Positions 53,538 to 62,866 of a stretch of 64,000 bases of DNA are shown here, one piece after another. The DNA lies in the NCBI RefSeq assembly GCF_002917105.1, contig NZ_PQFZ01000002.1, forward strand, positions 124,001 through 188,000. Reading direction: 5' to 3'. The position numbers and the translations under genes were made by a program. The notes below the pieces were generated by a model that was given only the letters and a program-made list of their open reading frames with translations, was not told the origin of the DNA and did not search any database. The first letter of the stretch is position 1. Every line of letters begins with the position of its first letter. Origin of the DNA: Allobosea psychrotolerans. GTDB lineage: Bacteria; Pseudomonadota; Alphaproteobacteria; Rhizobiales; Beijerinckiaceae.

Positions 53538-53963
53538 ATGAGCAGCCGTAGGAGGGGCAGGGCGCGCGCGCCTATTGTCGTGACCAGCGAGGACCATCAC
53601 AAGCTGAGCCGGATCGCTGCCGGCGCCATCAAAACCATGCCGGAGCTTTCGGCGGAACTTTCGGCTGAGCTGGATCGCGCACGCATTCTCCCCCCAGGCC
53701 GCAGCTCAAGTGGGCATGTCCGGGTTGGCAGTGAAGTCCGATTTCGCGACGAGACGGCTGGCAAGGAAACGACCGTCACACTGGTGTGGCCCGAAGACGC
53801 GGATATCGCCGCTAACAGGATATCGGTGATCACCCCAATTGGGGTCGCGCTGATCGGCATGGCAGGTGGACGGTCCATCGAATGGACGACGCGTTCGGGA
53901 GACGTCAAGCGGCTGACCGTAGTGACGCTCATCGATCCCATGGACGCGGTCTCACCGAATTGA
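53538..53963 (+). CDS. rnk: Nucleoside diphosphate kinase regulator (Rnk/GreA-C-terminal family)
   Basis: A 141-residue protein: basic N-terminus MSSRRRGRARAPIVVTSEDHHKLSRIA, a helical part with the doublet ELSAELSAEL, then the GreA/B-like C-terminal domain VRVGSEVRFRDETAGKETTVTLVWPEDADIAANRISVITPIGVALIGMAGGRSIEW. Rnk proteins bind RNA polymerase near the secondary channel. I use the ATG at 53538; the upstream 36 residues of the open frame are low-complexity. It is an intact gene inside a decayed neighbourhood. Confidence 0.85.
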   Translation: MSSRRRGRARAPIVVTSEDHHKLSRIAAGAIKTMPELSAELSAELDRARILPPGRSSSGHVRVGSEVRFRDETAGKETTVTLVWPEDADIAANRISVITPIGVALIGMAGGRSIEWTTRSGDVKRLTVVTLIDPMDAVSPN

Positions 53964-54032
53964 GCGAGACGACAAATCTCAGTCGTCGAAGTTCCCGACT
54001 TTTAGCCGGAAAACATACAGGAGTTTCGAAGA

Positions 54033-54292
54033 ATGAAGACATGGCCCGCATTCGGAGAGATCACCGGCCCGATCGTGATGATCGATTTTGGTTCGATCAG
54101 CCGCGGGACGTCGCCGCTGATCGAGCGGCATTTCACGTAAGACGCTCCCGACGACGCGAACCGTGCCTTGCTCGACGAGCGGGGCATTCGGTTCAATCAG
54201 GAGCCTGTGACGCGAGACAACTGCATGACGATGTTGGAACTGCTGCTCACCGCGGGTGGAGACCAGGGTTTTGCGTGAACTTGCTGCCATAA
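54033..54292 (+). pseudogene. Homospermidine synthase N-terminal remnant
   Basis: From the ATG at 54033 the frame reads MKTWPAFGEITGPIVMIDFG then SISRGTSPLIERHFT and a TAA. This is the start of homospermidine synthase (GPIVMIGFGSIGRGTLPLIERHF). After a frame change the pattern continues as LLDERGIRFNQEPVTRDN, MLELLLTAGGDQGF, and in a third frame GFCVNL. The dinucleotide-binding Gly is changed (DFGSISRG), the gene has at least two disruptions, and the remaining roughly 380 codons are gone. Confidence 0.75.
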
Positions 54293-54437
54293 GCGCCTGA
54301 CCCGCGTTCCAGCGGAGCTCAAGCAGCGCGGCGGAGCTTGTCAGGGCTGCACAGCTGCGCTGCGGCGCGCCTACAAGCGGCCGACCGGGCAGGGCCCTCG
54401 GCCGCAGGTAGCGTGTCAGGTTTTTGAGCATATCCGG

Positions 54438-54775
54438 CTATTGAGCCAATTCTTTGCCAAGGAAGTCGCGGAGTTCGGACGGCCCCGCTAGTGGCCTCGT
54501 CGTCAAACTTGCTCCAGTGCCCGTAGATCTGACGTAGCTCCTTGAAGACGGGAACGTTGAACGAGTGAAACACCCCGAAACAGGGTGAGCCTCAGATTCT
54601 TTCCGACATCCCTCTGGGCGATTGCCTCGCACGGGCTGCGAGGGTCCAATCGTCCTTGTCGCCGATCAGGATGAGCGTCGGGATGACCAGGCTCTCCGAA
54701 ACGATCTCGCATGGAGGGTAGTCGGCCGCCGCGGGTATTTCGCAGAGGCCCTTTGAGATTGCATCGCGATCCTAA
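54438..54775 (-). pseudogene. Dienelactone hydrolase family C-terminal remnant
   Basis: In three different minus-strand frames the segments appear in family order: SLVIPTLILIGDKDDWT (strand before the catalytic Asp), CEAIAQRDVGKNLRLTLFRG, then FHSFNVPVFKELRQIYGHWSKFDDEAT (catalytic His) and a terminal SELRDFLGKELAQ. These are the second half of a dienelactone hydrolase. The nucleophile half is missing and at least three shifts are needed. Confidence 0.75.
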
Positions 54776-54917
54776 GCGCCAGGAGGGACCGAAGAGATGA
54801 TTCGCATAAGACATATTATGGAACTTAAATTGATACCGAACCCTGGCGCGCTCAGGCTCAATTGCACAAGGCTTGCTCTTGGTAGCATCGATTTGCCAAT
54901 GGCTTGCCGAATGTTTC

Positions 54918-55568
54918 TCACCTGTTGTCTTTGACGACCGGCTTGGCGAACATGATGTCTCCCGCTGCGCCGTCGATGATGTGCGGCAGCATGGCTTTCC
55001 AGGATTCGATCATCTCGCGGTAGTAGCCGGGCTCCGGGCGCAGCACGGTCTGCACGCCCATGCCGCGCATCAGGCAGACGGTCAGATTGAGGATGATGCG
55101 CGCCTGGCGCGGCGCGCAGCGCTGCGGATCGCAGAACGCCAGCCAGATCTCGTCCAGCGCATCGTGGAAGCGCTTCACCACCGGGATCATGCGCTCGCGC
55201 AGGCCTGCGTCGTTGCGCGCCTCGGTGATCATCTCCAGCGACAGATAGAAGAAGCGGCCCGAAAACAGCCGCCACAGGAACTCGACGAAATCGCCGAGCG
55301 AGACCTTGCCGTCCTGCAGTTGACCGGCAACCGCCTTGATCTGCCTGGTGCCGTCCTCGAGCAAGGCCTCCATCGCGGCGAGCACGATATCGGCCCGCAT
55401 CGGGAAGTGATGCAGCAGCGCGCCGCGCGACACGCTGGCGCGGACGGCGATCTCCTGCGTGGTCGCGGCGTGGTAGCCGACCTCGAAAATCTCATCGAGC
55501 GTGGCCTGGATCAGCCTGTCCCGCGTCAGGACGCTGCGCAATTGCTGTTGTCTCGACGATTTCGCCAT
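54918..55568 (-). CDS. TetR family transcriptional regulator
   Basis: A 216-residue TetR-type repressor. The N-terminal HTH is TRDRLIQATLDEIFEVGYHAATTQEIAVRASVSRGALLHHFPMRADIVLAAMEALLED, followed by a helical ligand domain. The ATG at 55568 begins MAKSSRQQQLRS; an upstream ATG adds 12 residues. It is divergent from the isochorismatase gene, with a 34-base near-palindrome between, so it probably represses that gene and itself. Confidence 0.9.
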   Translation of the reverse strand: MAKSSRQQQLRSVLTRDRLIQATLDEIFEVGYHAATTQEIAVRASVSRGALLHHFPMRADIVLAAMEALLEDGTRQIKAVAGQLQDGKVSLGDFVEFLWRLFSGRFFYLSLEMITEARNDAGLRERMIPVVKRFHDALDEIWLAFCDPQRCAPRQARIILNLTVCLMRGMGVQTVLRPEPGYYREMIESWKAMLPHIIDGAAGDIMFAKPVVKDNR

Positions 55569-55630
55569 GACTCCATCCGACCATGATAACCGGCCGCGCA
55601 TCATGCGCCCAGCGACAGGATAGCGGGTTT

Positions 55631-55664
55631 CTCTAAAAAAACAATCTTGCTTGCTTTTTTAAAG
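55631..55664. promoter_or_regulatory. Candidate TetR operator
   Basis: A 34-base AT-rich near-palindrome between the TetR and isochorismatase genes (arms CTCTAAAAAAACAATC and GCTTTTTTAAAG). Comparing it with its reverse complement gives about 26 of 34 identical positions. Length and position fit a TetR dimer or paired-dimer site. Confidence 0.6.
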
Positions 55665-55713
55665 CAATGAAGGATAGCGCAGGACCACTGATCCCAGCCG
55701 ATGAAGGAGCGAT

Positions 55714-56352
55714 ATGATGTCGGATGATTATGCAAATCGCAGCTATGGCGAAATTCCCGTCGGCTTCGGCAAGAAGCCAGGCATCGTCGTCGTCGATTTC
55801 CAACTCGGCTTCACCGACCCGCAATACCCGCTCGGCGGCGCGCCTCTGGTGATGCGGGCGCTCGAGAACACAGAACGGCTGCTCAAGGTGGCGCGGCGCT
55901 ATAATGTGCCCGTCGCGGTCTGCAACACGGCCTATCTGAACGAGCGCGAGATGCCCTACTGGAAGATCACGGCGGTGCGCGAGACCTTCCGCCACGACCA
56001 CCCCAGCGCCGCGCTCGATCCGCGGATCCATGATCCGGCCTATGACCTCACGGTGTGCAAGAAGGGCCCGTCGATCTTCTTCAACACCGGCGTCAGCGAC
56101 TATTTCACCAAGGAGCGCGTCGACACGGTCATCGTCACCGGCTGCAACACCAGCGGCTGCATCCGCGCGACCTCGATCGACAGCTTCAGCTATCGCTATC
56201 GCACCATCGTGCCGGAGGATTGCGTCGGCGATATCGAGGAGCAGCCGCACAAGGACAATCTGCGCGATCTCGGCCGCCGCTATGTCGACGTATCGGATCT
56301 CGCAACCGTGCTGGCGCAGCTCGAGGACTGGCATCGGCAGAACGCCGATTAG
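55714..56352 (+). CDS. Isochorismatase family cysteine hydrolase (N-carbamoylsarcosine amidase-like)
   Basis: A 212-residue cysteine hydrolase. Catalytic triad: Asp in VVVDFQLGFTD, Lys in VCKKGPSIFF, Cys in VIVTGCNTSGCIRATSIDSFS, with the cis-peptide region before the Cys. The TGCNTSGC form is that of N-carbamoylsarcosine amidase and related amide hydrolases (including maleamate amidase), more than true isochorismatase. AAGGAG lies four bases before the first of two ATGs (55714, 55717). Under probable TetR control; substrate unknown. Confidence 0.87.
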   Translation: MMSDDYANRSYGEIPVGFGKKPGIVVVDFQLGFTDPQYPLGGAPLVMRALENTERLLKVARRYNVPVAVCNTAYLNEREMPYWKITAVRETFRHDHPSAALDPRIHDPAYDLTVCKKGPSIFFNTGVSDYFTKERVDTVIVTGCNTSGCIRATSIDSFSYRYRTIVPEDCVGDIEEQPHKDNLRDLGRRYVDVSDLATVLAQLEDWHRQNAD

Positions 56353-56356
56353 AACA

Positions 56357-56390
56357 TTTTCGAGCGAAGCGGACACGGCTCGCTCGAAAA
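56357..56390. repeat. Dispersed intergenic palindrome, copy 3 (bidirectional terminator-like)
   Basis: TTTTCGAGCGA (56357-56367) pairs perfectly with TCGCTCGAAAA (56380-56390), loop 12 bases, between two convergent genes. The left arm matches the repeat at 8154-8164. The A/T ends on both sides could give termination in both directions. Confidence 0.7.
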
Positions 56391-56404
56391 CGCTTTAAGG
56401 CGCC

Positions 56405-57211
56405 CTACCCGGCCTTCGACGTGACCGTCATGCCGTCGAAGGCGGGCACGATGTCCTGCGGCAGGCGCCGGGACAGCGCTGCATAGTCGAGATCGCTATG
56501 CAGATTGGTCAGGATCGTGCGGCGCGGCTTGAGTTCGGCGATGGTCGCCAGCGACTGCACCAGATTGAAATGGCTGGGATGCGGCGTCTCGCGCAGGCAA
56601 TCGAGGATCAGGATGTCGAGGCCGGCCATCGCCGCCTTGGCCTGAGCCGGCAGGAAGCTGACATCCGGGAGATAGGCCAGATCGCCGAAACGGAAACCGA
56701 GCGATTCATAGCCTGGGCCGTGCTCTACGGCGAAAGGCAGCGCCTCTAGGGGCCCCCCTGCTCCCTCGATCGTCAAGGCCGTGCCGACCCGCATCGGCCG
56801 CAGATCCAGGATCGGCGGATAGGTGCTGCCGGCCGGCGTCTCGAAGATGTAGCCGAAGCGCAGGGCAAGCGTCGCGGAAGTGCGCTCGTCGGCGTAGACC
56901 GGCAACCTGCGGCGCATATGCATGACCAGCGCCCGCATGTCGTCGATGCCATGGGTGTGGTCGGCATGGTCATGCGTGATCAGCACCGCATCGAGATGCA
57001 TCACGCCGGCGTCGATCAATTGCTCGCGCAGGTCGGGCGAGGTGTCGACGATCAGGCTGGTCGTTCCGTTCGGGCCCGCACTTTCGACCAGGATCGAGCA
57101 GCGCCGCCGCCGGTTCTTCGGCTCGGCGGGATCGCAGGCTCCCCAGCCGGAGCCGGGGCGCGGCACGCCGCCAGATGAGCCGCAGCCGAGTATGGTGACC
57201 GTCAGCGCCAT
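56405..57211 (-). CDS. MBL-fold metallo-hydrolase (PhnP/RNase Z-like)
   Basis: A 268-residue metallo-beta-lactamase-fold enzyme. The start MALTVTILGCGSSGGVPRPGSGWGACDPAEPKNRRRRCSILVES is that of the PhnP-like group conserved after tatD in alphaproteobacteria. The metal motif is ITHDHADHTHGIDD, with further ligands in VEHGPGYESLGFRF, LILDCLR and NLHSDLDY. Likely a phosphodiesterase, substrate unproven. It ends the holB-metG-tatD-MBL block. Confidence 0.9.
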   Translation of the reverse strand: MALTVTILGCGSSGGVPRPGSGWGACDPAEPKNRRRRCSILVESAGPNGTTSLIVDTSPDLREQLIDAGVMHLDAVLITHDHADHTHGIDDMRALVMHMRRRLPVYADERTSATLALRFGYIFETPAGSTYPPILDLRPMRVGTALTIEGAGGPLEALPFAVEHGPGYESLGFRFGDLAYLPDVSFLPAQAKAAMAGLDILILDCLRETPHPSHFNLVQSLATIAELKPRRTILTNLHSDLDYAALSRRLPQDIVPAFDGMTVTSKAG

Positions 57212-57224
57212 GCGAAGCGATGTC

Positions 57225-58037
57225 TCATGGGCGTTGGGCCAAAGGTTGGGCCAAGGGTGCGGCGTGGTCCATCTTCCAATAGCAACGGCGCGCATTGGCC
57301 GTGGTCAGGGCCGCGATCTCGTCGAAACCGACGCCGATCGCTTCACCCAGAACCTTCACTGTTTCAACGACGTAGGATGGTTCGTTGCGCTTGCCTCTGA
57401 ACGGAACGGGCGCAAGATAAGGCGCATCCGTCTCGACCAGGAGGCGGTCGCTCGGCACGAGGCGCGCGATCCGGCGCAGCTCCTCCGAGGTCTTGAAGGT
57501 CAGGATGCCGGAGAAGGACACGTAAAGCCCCATCTCGACCCCGGCCAGCGCCAGCGCCTCGCCGGCGGTGAAGCAATGCAGGATGGCAGGGAAGGCGCCC
57601 TTCCCCATCTCCTCGCGCAGGATCGCGATCATGTCGTCATCGGCCTGGCGGGCGTGGATGACGAGCGGCAGCTGCGTCATGCGCGCCGCGGCGATATGGG
57701 TGCGCAAGCCCTGAGCCTGCGCCTCGCGCGGGCTCTTGTCGTAATGATAGTCGAGCCCGGCCTCGCCGATGGCGACGCAACGCGGATGGCGCGACAGCGC
57801 AACCAATTGCTCCGCCGTGACGTCGAGTTCCTCATGCGCGCCATGGGGATGCGTGCCGACGCTGCACCAGACCGAGGGGAAGCGTTCGGCAATTGCCGCA
57901 TAGGCTGGAAAGCGCGCCACGCGGGTCGAGATCGTGACCATGCGGCCGACGCCGGCGGCCTCGGCGCGCGCGACGAAGGCGTCGAGTTCCTCGGTGAAAT
58001 CGGGAAAATCGAGATGGCAATGTGTATCGATCAGCAT
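57225..58037 (-). CDS. TatD family metal-dependent hydrolase
   Basis: A 270-residue TatD deoxyribonuclease-family protein. Metal residues appear in LIDTHCHLDFPDF (HxH), AIGEAGLDYHYD (Glu), LVIHARQADDD (His), ILHCFTAG (His) and LLVETDAPYLAP (Asp). TatD proteins have 3'-5' exonuclease activity used in DNA repair. It overlaps metG by one base and precedes the MBL gene, the usual alphaproteobacterial order. Confidence 0.93.
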   Translation of the reverse strand: MLIDTHCHLDFPDFTEELDAFVARAEAAGVGRMVTISTRVARFPAYAAIAERFPSVWCSVGTHPHGAHEELDVTAEQLVALSRHPRCVAIGEAGLDYHYDKSPREAQAQGLRTHIAAARMTQLPLVIHARQADDDMIAILREEMGKGAFPAILHCFTAGEALALAGVEMGLYVSFSGILTFKTSEELRRIARLVPSDRLLVETDAPYLAPVPFRGKRNEPSYVVETVKVLGEAIGVGFDEIAALTTANARRCYWKMDHAAPLAQPLAQRP

Positions 58038-59596
58038 CAGACGCCCTCGCCGGCCTCCGGCTCGACATAGCGCGGGAAGATGCCGCTCGGGGCCGGAAGC
58101 GCGGTCCCGACAGCCAGGCGGCCAGACTTGCCCAATGCGGCGAAGCTGCGGGCGTCAGCCGCAACGCCCAGCAGATCGAGCAGCTTGGCGCAGGCCTCGG
58201 GCATTACCGGCTGCACCAGGATCGCGACCTGCCGCAGCACCTCGGCCGTGACATAGAGCACGGTGTCGCGGCGCGCGGGATCGCTCTTGGTCAATCGCCA
58301 GGGTTCGTTCGCGGCGAAATAGCGGTTCGCCTCGGCAACCAGAGCCCAGAGCTCGGCCAGCAGGCTGTGCAGGGCAAAATCCTGCATGGCGTCACGGGCC
58401 TTGGCGAGCGCGCCATCGGCAAGCGCGAGCATAGCGCCGTCGCCCTCGGTCAGCGCGCCGCATTCAGGCACCCTGCCCTCGCAGTTCTTGGCGATCATCG
58501 AGAGCGAGCGTTGCGCCAGATTGCCAAGATCATTGGCGAGATCGGCGTTGATGCGTCCGACGATCGCCTCATGGCTGTAATTGCCGTCCTGGCCGAAGGA
58601 GACCTCGCGCAGGAAGAAGTAGCGCAGCTGGTCGACGCCATAGGCGTCAGCCAGCGTGAACGGGTCGACGACATTGCCCAGCGACTTCGACATCTTCTCG
58701 CCCTTGGAGAGCAGGAAGCCATGGCCGAAGACGCGCTTGGGCACCGGAAGACCGGCGGACATCAGCATGGCGGGCCAGTAGACGGCGTGGAAGCGCACGA
58801 TGTCCTTGCCGATGATGTGGACATCGGCCGGCCAGTAATGCCAGCGCGGATTGTTCTCGTCGGGGAAGCCGCAGCCGGTCAGGTAGTTGTTGAGGGCATC
58901 GACCCAGACATACATCACGTGGTTCGGCGCGCCTGGAACCGACAGCCCCCAGTCGAAGGTGGTGCGGCTGACCGAGAAATCCTCCAGCCCGCTCTTCACG
59001 AAGCTGACGACCTCGTTCTTGCGCGTCTCCGGCGAGATGAAGTTCGGGACCTCCTCATAGAGCTTCAGGAGACGGTCCTGATAGGCGCTGAGGCGAAAGA
59101 AATAGCTCTCCTCCTCGACCCATTCCACCGGGGTGCCTTGCCCGCCGAGCCGCGTTCCGTCGGGCTGCAGCGTGGTTTCCTTCTCGGCATAGAAGGCCTC
59201 GTCGCGAACCGAGTACCAGCCGGCATATTTGGCGAGGTAGATGTCGCCATTGGCTTCCAGGCGCCGCCAGAGCTCATGCGTCGAAGGCAGATGGTCTGCG
59301 TCCGTGGTGCGGATGAAGCGGTCGAAGGAACAGCCGAGGCGCTGCTCCATTTGCTTGAAGCGATCTGCGATCTGATCGACGTAAGCCTTTGGTGCAAGGT
59401 CATTTTGTGCCGCCGTGCGTTGCACCTTCTGGCCATGCTCGTCGGTGCCGGTCATGGCGAAGACGTCGTAGCCGTCGAGCCGCTTGAAGCGCGCGATCGC
59501 GTCCGACGCCACCATCTCATAGGCGTGGCCGATATGGGGCGGACCATTCGTGTAGTGAATGGCGGTCGTCAGATAGAATTTGGGCGCCGTGGCCAT
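58037..59596 (-). CDS. metG: Methionine--tRNA ligase
   Basis: A 519-residue class I aminoacyl-tRNA synthetase. The HIGH motif is in [12 protein letters not shown], and [13 protein letters not shown] is the KMSKS loop. The connective region lacks zinc-knuckle cysteines, as in the MetG group of about 510-520 residues. [16 protein letters not shown] and the methionine pocket [15 protein letters not shown] are typical. The ATG at 59596 gives [15 protein letters not shown]; the upstream 21 residues of the longer frame overlap holB's end region and are rejected. Confidence 0.96.
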   Translation of the reverse strand: MATAPKFYLTTAIHYTNGPPHIGHAYEMVASDAIARFKRLDGYDVFAMTGTDEHGQKVQRTAAQNDLAPKAYVDQIADRFKQMEQRLGCSFDRFIRTTDADHLPSTHELWRRLEANGDIYLAKYAGWYSVRDEAFYAEKETTLQPDGTRLGGQGTPVEWVEEESYFFRLSAYQDRLLKLYEEVPNFISPETRKNEVVSFVKSGLEDFSVSRTTFDWGLSVPGAPNHVMYVWVDALNNYLTGCGFPDENNPRWHYWPADVHIIGKDIVRFHAVYWPAMLMSAGLPVPKRVFGHGFLLSKGEKMSKSLGNVVDPFTLADAYGVDQLRYFFLREVSFGQDGNYSHEAIVGRINADLANDLGNLAQRSLSMIAKNCEGRVPECGALTEGDGAMLALADGALAKARDAMQDFALHSLLAELWALVAEANRYFAANEPWRLTKSDPARRDTVLYVTAEVLRQVAILVQPVMPEACAKLLDLLGVAADARSFAALGKSGRLAVGTALPAPSGIFPRYVEPEAGEGV

Positions 59597-59618
59597 AGTC
59601 CGGTCCGAAGGGTTCGCT

Positions 59619-60689
59619 TCACGCTGCGCGCGAGCGGGCAACCGCATCCGACAGATCATGAAACATCGTCATCACGAGAGGGCGGCGATCGAGGTTATAG
59701 GTGTCCACCTCTCGGGCCGCGCGTCCCAGCTTTTCCCATACCTCCGCCAGCGGTGCAAGGCGCGCCGGGCTCGCAGCCGCATGGGCATGGAGATGGTCGC
59801 CGAGCCAGCTCTGGATGGTGTCGATCATCACCGCGAAATCGCCCTCGCCCGCCTTGCCGGCGACGTCCTCGGCGAGCGCCAGCAAAGCCGTAAGGTCGAT
59901 GCCCGGAAGCGCATCGAGCCGGGCCCGCACGGCCTCGACCAGCGCCAGCGTCGTGGGGTCGACATAGGTGAGCGCGCGGCGCACCGAACCGTCGCTGAAG
60001 CTGGCCGCGCGCAACAGGGCCGATTCGTCGAAGGGATCGCCCATTCGCTCCAGCGCGATCCGACCAGCCTGCGCGATAGCCGCCTCGTCCAGAGCCTCGA
60101 AGGTCAGGAGCCGGCAGCGCGAGCGGATCGTCGGCAGCATACGGCCGGGCGCATGCGCCACGATCAGGAAGAGCGCGCGCGGCGGCGGCTCCTCCAGCAG
60201 CTTCAGCAAGGCATTGGCGGCGGAGCGGTCCATATCCTCGGCGGAATCGACGATGGCGACGCGCCAGCCACCTTCGGCCGCGCTCGAACCGAAGCGGTCG
60301 AGAACGCGACGCACGGAGTCGACCGGGATATTGCTGGTGTAGCCCTTGCCATCGGGCTTCTGCGTCCGGCGCAGCACATGCAGATCGGGATGCGACTGCG
60401 CCATGATGCGCCGGCTGGCGGGATCCTCTTCCGCCATGGCCAGCGAGGCGGCATCGGCCGCGCGCCGGGCCGGGTCGCCGGCCGCCAGCATGAAACGCGC
60501 GGCGCGATAGGCGAAGCTCGCCTTGCCGATGCCCTCCGGCCCGCCGAGCAGCCAGGCATGGTGCATCCGGCCCGAGCGCAACGCTTCGAGAAAATCCTGC
60601 TCCTGCCTGCCATGCCCGACGAGCGCCAGCGTCTCGCGCGGATGCGGGGCATTCGGCAGCCGGTCGGGTTCGTCGCTCGTCGCGCGCAT
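59619..60689 (-). CDS. holB: DNA polymerase III subunit delta'
   Basis: A 356-residue clamp-loader subunit. The modified Walker A is [16 protein letters not shown], and the sensor/lid parts read [48 protein letters not shown] and [11 protein letters not shown] (SRC motif). The AAA+ core is followed by a helical C-terminal domain. It is the first gene of the block; tmk, its usual upstream neighbour, is not there. Only 22 bases separate it from metG. Confidence 0.93.
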   Translation of the reverse strand: MRATSDEPDRLPNAPHPRETLALVGHGRQEQDFLEALRSGRMHHAWLLGGPEGIGKASFAYRAARFMLAAGDPARRAADAASLAMAEEDPASRRIMAQSHPDLHVLRRTQKPDGKGYTSNIPVDSVRRVLDRFGSSAAEGGWRVAIVDSAEDMDRSAANALLKLLEEPPPRALFLIVAHAPGRMLPTIRSRCRLLTFEALDEAAIAQAGRIALERMGDPFDESALLRAASFSDGSVRRALTYVDPTTLALVEAVRARLDALPGIDLTALLALAEDVAGKAGEGDFAVMIDTIQSWLGDHLHAHAAASPARLAPLAEVWEKLGRAAREVDTYNLDRRPLVMTMFHDLSDAVARSRAA

Positions 60690-60839
60690 CGGGCGTCCTG
60701 TGGCAATGGCAGGCGTTGGTGGAGCACAATCCCGCCCAGGACGGCAAGCGTTTCCGGCACTGTGGAAACGTCAGCCACCGCGATCGATGGGCCCAACACC
60801 TGGGATGGCAGCCTCGGGCCGACGAGGCCGGAACGACTG

Positions 60840-62552
60840 CTAAGGCGCCTCATCGGGCGGACGGACCATGAAGTCGAAATCGCAGCCTTCATCGGCCTGC
60901 AGCACCGTTTGCTGGAACAAGCGCGCATAGCCGCGCTTGGGCATCGCCGGCGCAGGCGAGGTCCTCAGCAGGGCTCTGCGGCGCTCGAATTCGCCGTCGT
61001 CGATCAGGAGATCGATGCGGCGGCCGGCCAGGTCGAGACGGATCATGTCGCCGCTCTCGACCAGGGCAAGCGGCCCGCCGACGGCCGATTCCGGCGTGAT
61101 ATGCAGCACGATCGTGCCGAAGGCCGTGCCGCTCATGCGGGCGTCGGAAATCCGCACCATATCCTTGACGCCCTGGCGGCCGAGCTTCTTCGGGATCGGC
61201 AGATAGCCGGCCTCGGGCATGCCGGGCGCGCCTTTCGGCCCGGTATTGCGCAACACGAGGACGTCGTCCGCCCCGACATCGAGCTCGGGATCGTCGATGC
61301 GGGCAGCCATGTCCTCGACCGAATCGAACACCACCGCCCGGCCGGTATGCTGGAGCAGCCGCGCCGACGCCGCCGCCTGCTTGATGATGGCGCCGCCCGG
61401 GGCGAGATTGCCATAGAGCACGGCCATCGAGCCTTCTGCCTTGATCGGGGCCGAGCGCGGCCGGATCACGTCCTGCCCCGGGACATCCTCGGCCCTGGCG
61501 ACGATATCGCGCAATGTCCCGCCTGCGACCGTGCCGGCATCGAGGTCGATCAGCTCGCCGAGCTGGGCGAGCAGCTTGGGCACGCCGCCGGCATGGTGGA
61601 AATGCTCCATATAGTGGGCGCCCGAGGGCTTGAGATCGACCAGGACCGGCACCTTGCGCCCGATCTCGTCGAGCATGTCGAGGTCGTAGCGATGCGGCGT
61701 GCGGTTGGCGATCGCGGTCAGATGGATGATGCCGTTGGTCGAGCCGCCGATCGCCTGCATCACGACCGTTGCATTGCGGAAGGCCTGCGGCGTCAGCAAT
61801 TCGCTGGGCCGCGGACCGCCATCGACCGCCATGCGGGCGGCCGCCGCGCCGCTGGCTTCCGCCAGGCGGATGCGCTCGGCATGGGGCGCGGGAATCGTCG
61901 CGCTCATCGGTAGGGACAGGCCAAGCGTCTCGGTGATGCAGGCCATGGTTGAAGCCGTGCCCATCACCATGCAGGTGCCGACGGAAGGCGCCAGACGGCT
62001 GTTCACGGTCTCGATCTCGGCCTCGTCGATCTCGCCGGCGCGATGGGCGCTCCACAGGCGCCGGCAGTCGGTGCAGGCGCCCAGCACCTCGCCCTTGTGG
62101 TGGCCGACCACCATAGGCCCGACCGGGACCACGACGGTGGGCAGGTCGACGCTCGCGGCCGCCATGATCTGCGCCGGCAATGTCTTGTCGCAGCCGCCGA
62201 TCACGACGATCGCGTCCATCGGCTGGGCACGGATCATCTCCTCGGTGTCCATCGCCATCAGATTGCGCAGGAACATCGAGGTCGGATGGGCGAAGCTCTC
62301 ATGGATCGAGATGGTCGGGAACACCATCGGCATCGCGCCCGACAGCATGACGCCGCGCTTCACCGCCTCGATCAGGGCCGGCGCATTGCCATGGCAGGGA
62401 TTGTAGTCGCTGTAGGTGTTGGTGATGCCGACGATCGGACGATCCAGCGCATCGTCGGAATAGCCCATCGCCTTGATGAAGGCCTTGCGCAGGAACAGCG
62501 CAAACCCCTCGTCGCCATAGCTCGTCAGTCCCTTGCGCAGGCCTTTGGCCAT
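60840..62552 (-). CDS. IlvD/Edd family dehydratase (dihydroxy-acid or sugar-acid dehydratase)
   Basis: A 570-residue Fe-S dehydratase. Cluster cysteines are visible in SDYNPCHGNAPAL, VIGGCDKTLPAQIM and GACTDCRRLW / GTCMVMGTASTM. The C-terminal DARMSGTAFGTIVLHITPESAVGGPLALVESGDMI block is the family signature. Divergence from a LacI regulator and a nearby secreted protein suggests an aldonic acid dehydratase (for example arabonate/xylonate) over the branched-chain amino acid enzyme IlvD. The ATG at 62552 has GAGGAA ahead of it. Confidence 0.9.
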   Translation of the reverse strand: MAKGLRKGLTSYGDEGFALFLRKAFIKAMGYSDDALDRPIVGITNTYSDYNPCHGNAPALIEAVKRGVMLSGAMPMVFPTISIHESFAHPTSMFLRNLMAMDTEEMIRAQPMDAIVVIGGCDKTLPAQIMAAASVDLPTVVVPVGPMVVGHHKGEVLGACTDCRRLWSAHRAGEIDEAEIETVNSRLAPSVGTCMVMGTASTMACITETLGLSLPMSATIPAPHAERIRLAEASGAAAARMAVDGGPRPSELLTPQAFRNATVVMQAIGGSTNGIIHLTAIANRTPHRYDLDMLDEIGRKVPVLVDLKPSGAHYMEHFHHAGGVPKLLAQLGELIDLDAGTVAGGTLRDIVARAEDVPGQDVIRPRSAPIKAEGSMAVLYGNLAPGGAIIKQAAASARLLQHTGRAVVFDSVEDMAARIDDPELDVGADDVLVLRNTGPKGAPGMPEAGYLPIPKKLGRQGVKDMVRISDARMSGTAFGTIVLHITPESAVGGPLALVESGDMIRLDLAGRRIDLLIDDGEFERRRALLRTSPAPAMPKRGYARLFQQTVLQADEGCDFDFMVRPPDEAP

Positions 62553-62866
62553 TATCGTTCCTCCCAGGGCCGAGACCGGCCAAGCCATGATGCAGCATAG
62601 ACCGACCGCGTTCGATTCCTCGATGAGCAGGAAGCCGGGCGGGGTGTCGTCAGGATCATGGGCAAGCGAGCGAGCGGAGATGGACGGCCCGGCACCGGCC
62701 GCCTGCCCGAGCGACACGGCTCGCTCGCCGCACGCCCCGCAGCGTCAGGCAAGGCTTCGGCAGCCTCTTCCAAAACGTTTCGGATGACATTATCGTGCCG
62801 CGCAGGCTGAGGTCGGGATCCGTCGCTCCCAGCCCAAGACTCTTGGCCAGTGAACAGAGGCGATCG
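62553..62866. other. Divergent control region between dehydratase and LacI genes
   Basis: A 314-base gap without a gene. It contains the LacI-type palindrome at 62770-62783, roughly 85 bases before the LacI start and 220 before the dehydratase. No other structure was identified. Confidence 0.5.
62770..62783. promoter_or_regulatory. LacI-family operator palindrome (second)
   Basis: CCAAAACGTTTCGG is symmetric at 12 of 14 positions around a central CG and shares the AAACGTTT core with the operator at 1293. It lies between the dehydratase and the LacI gene and is the likely site for that regulator. Confidence 0.7.
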
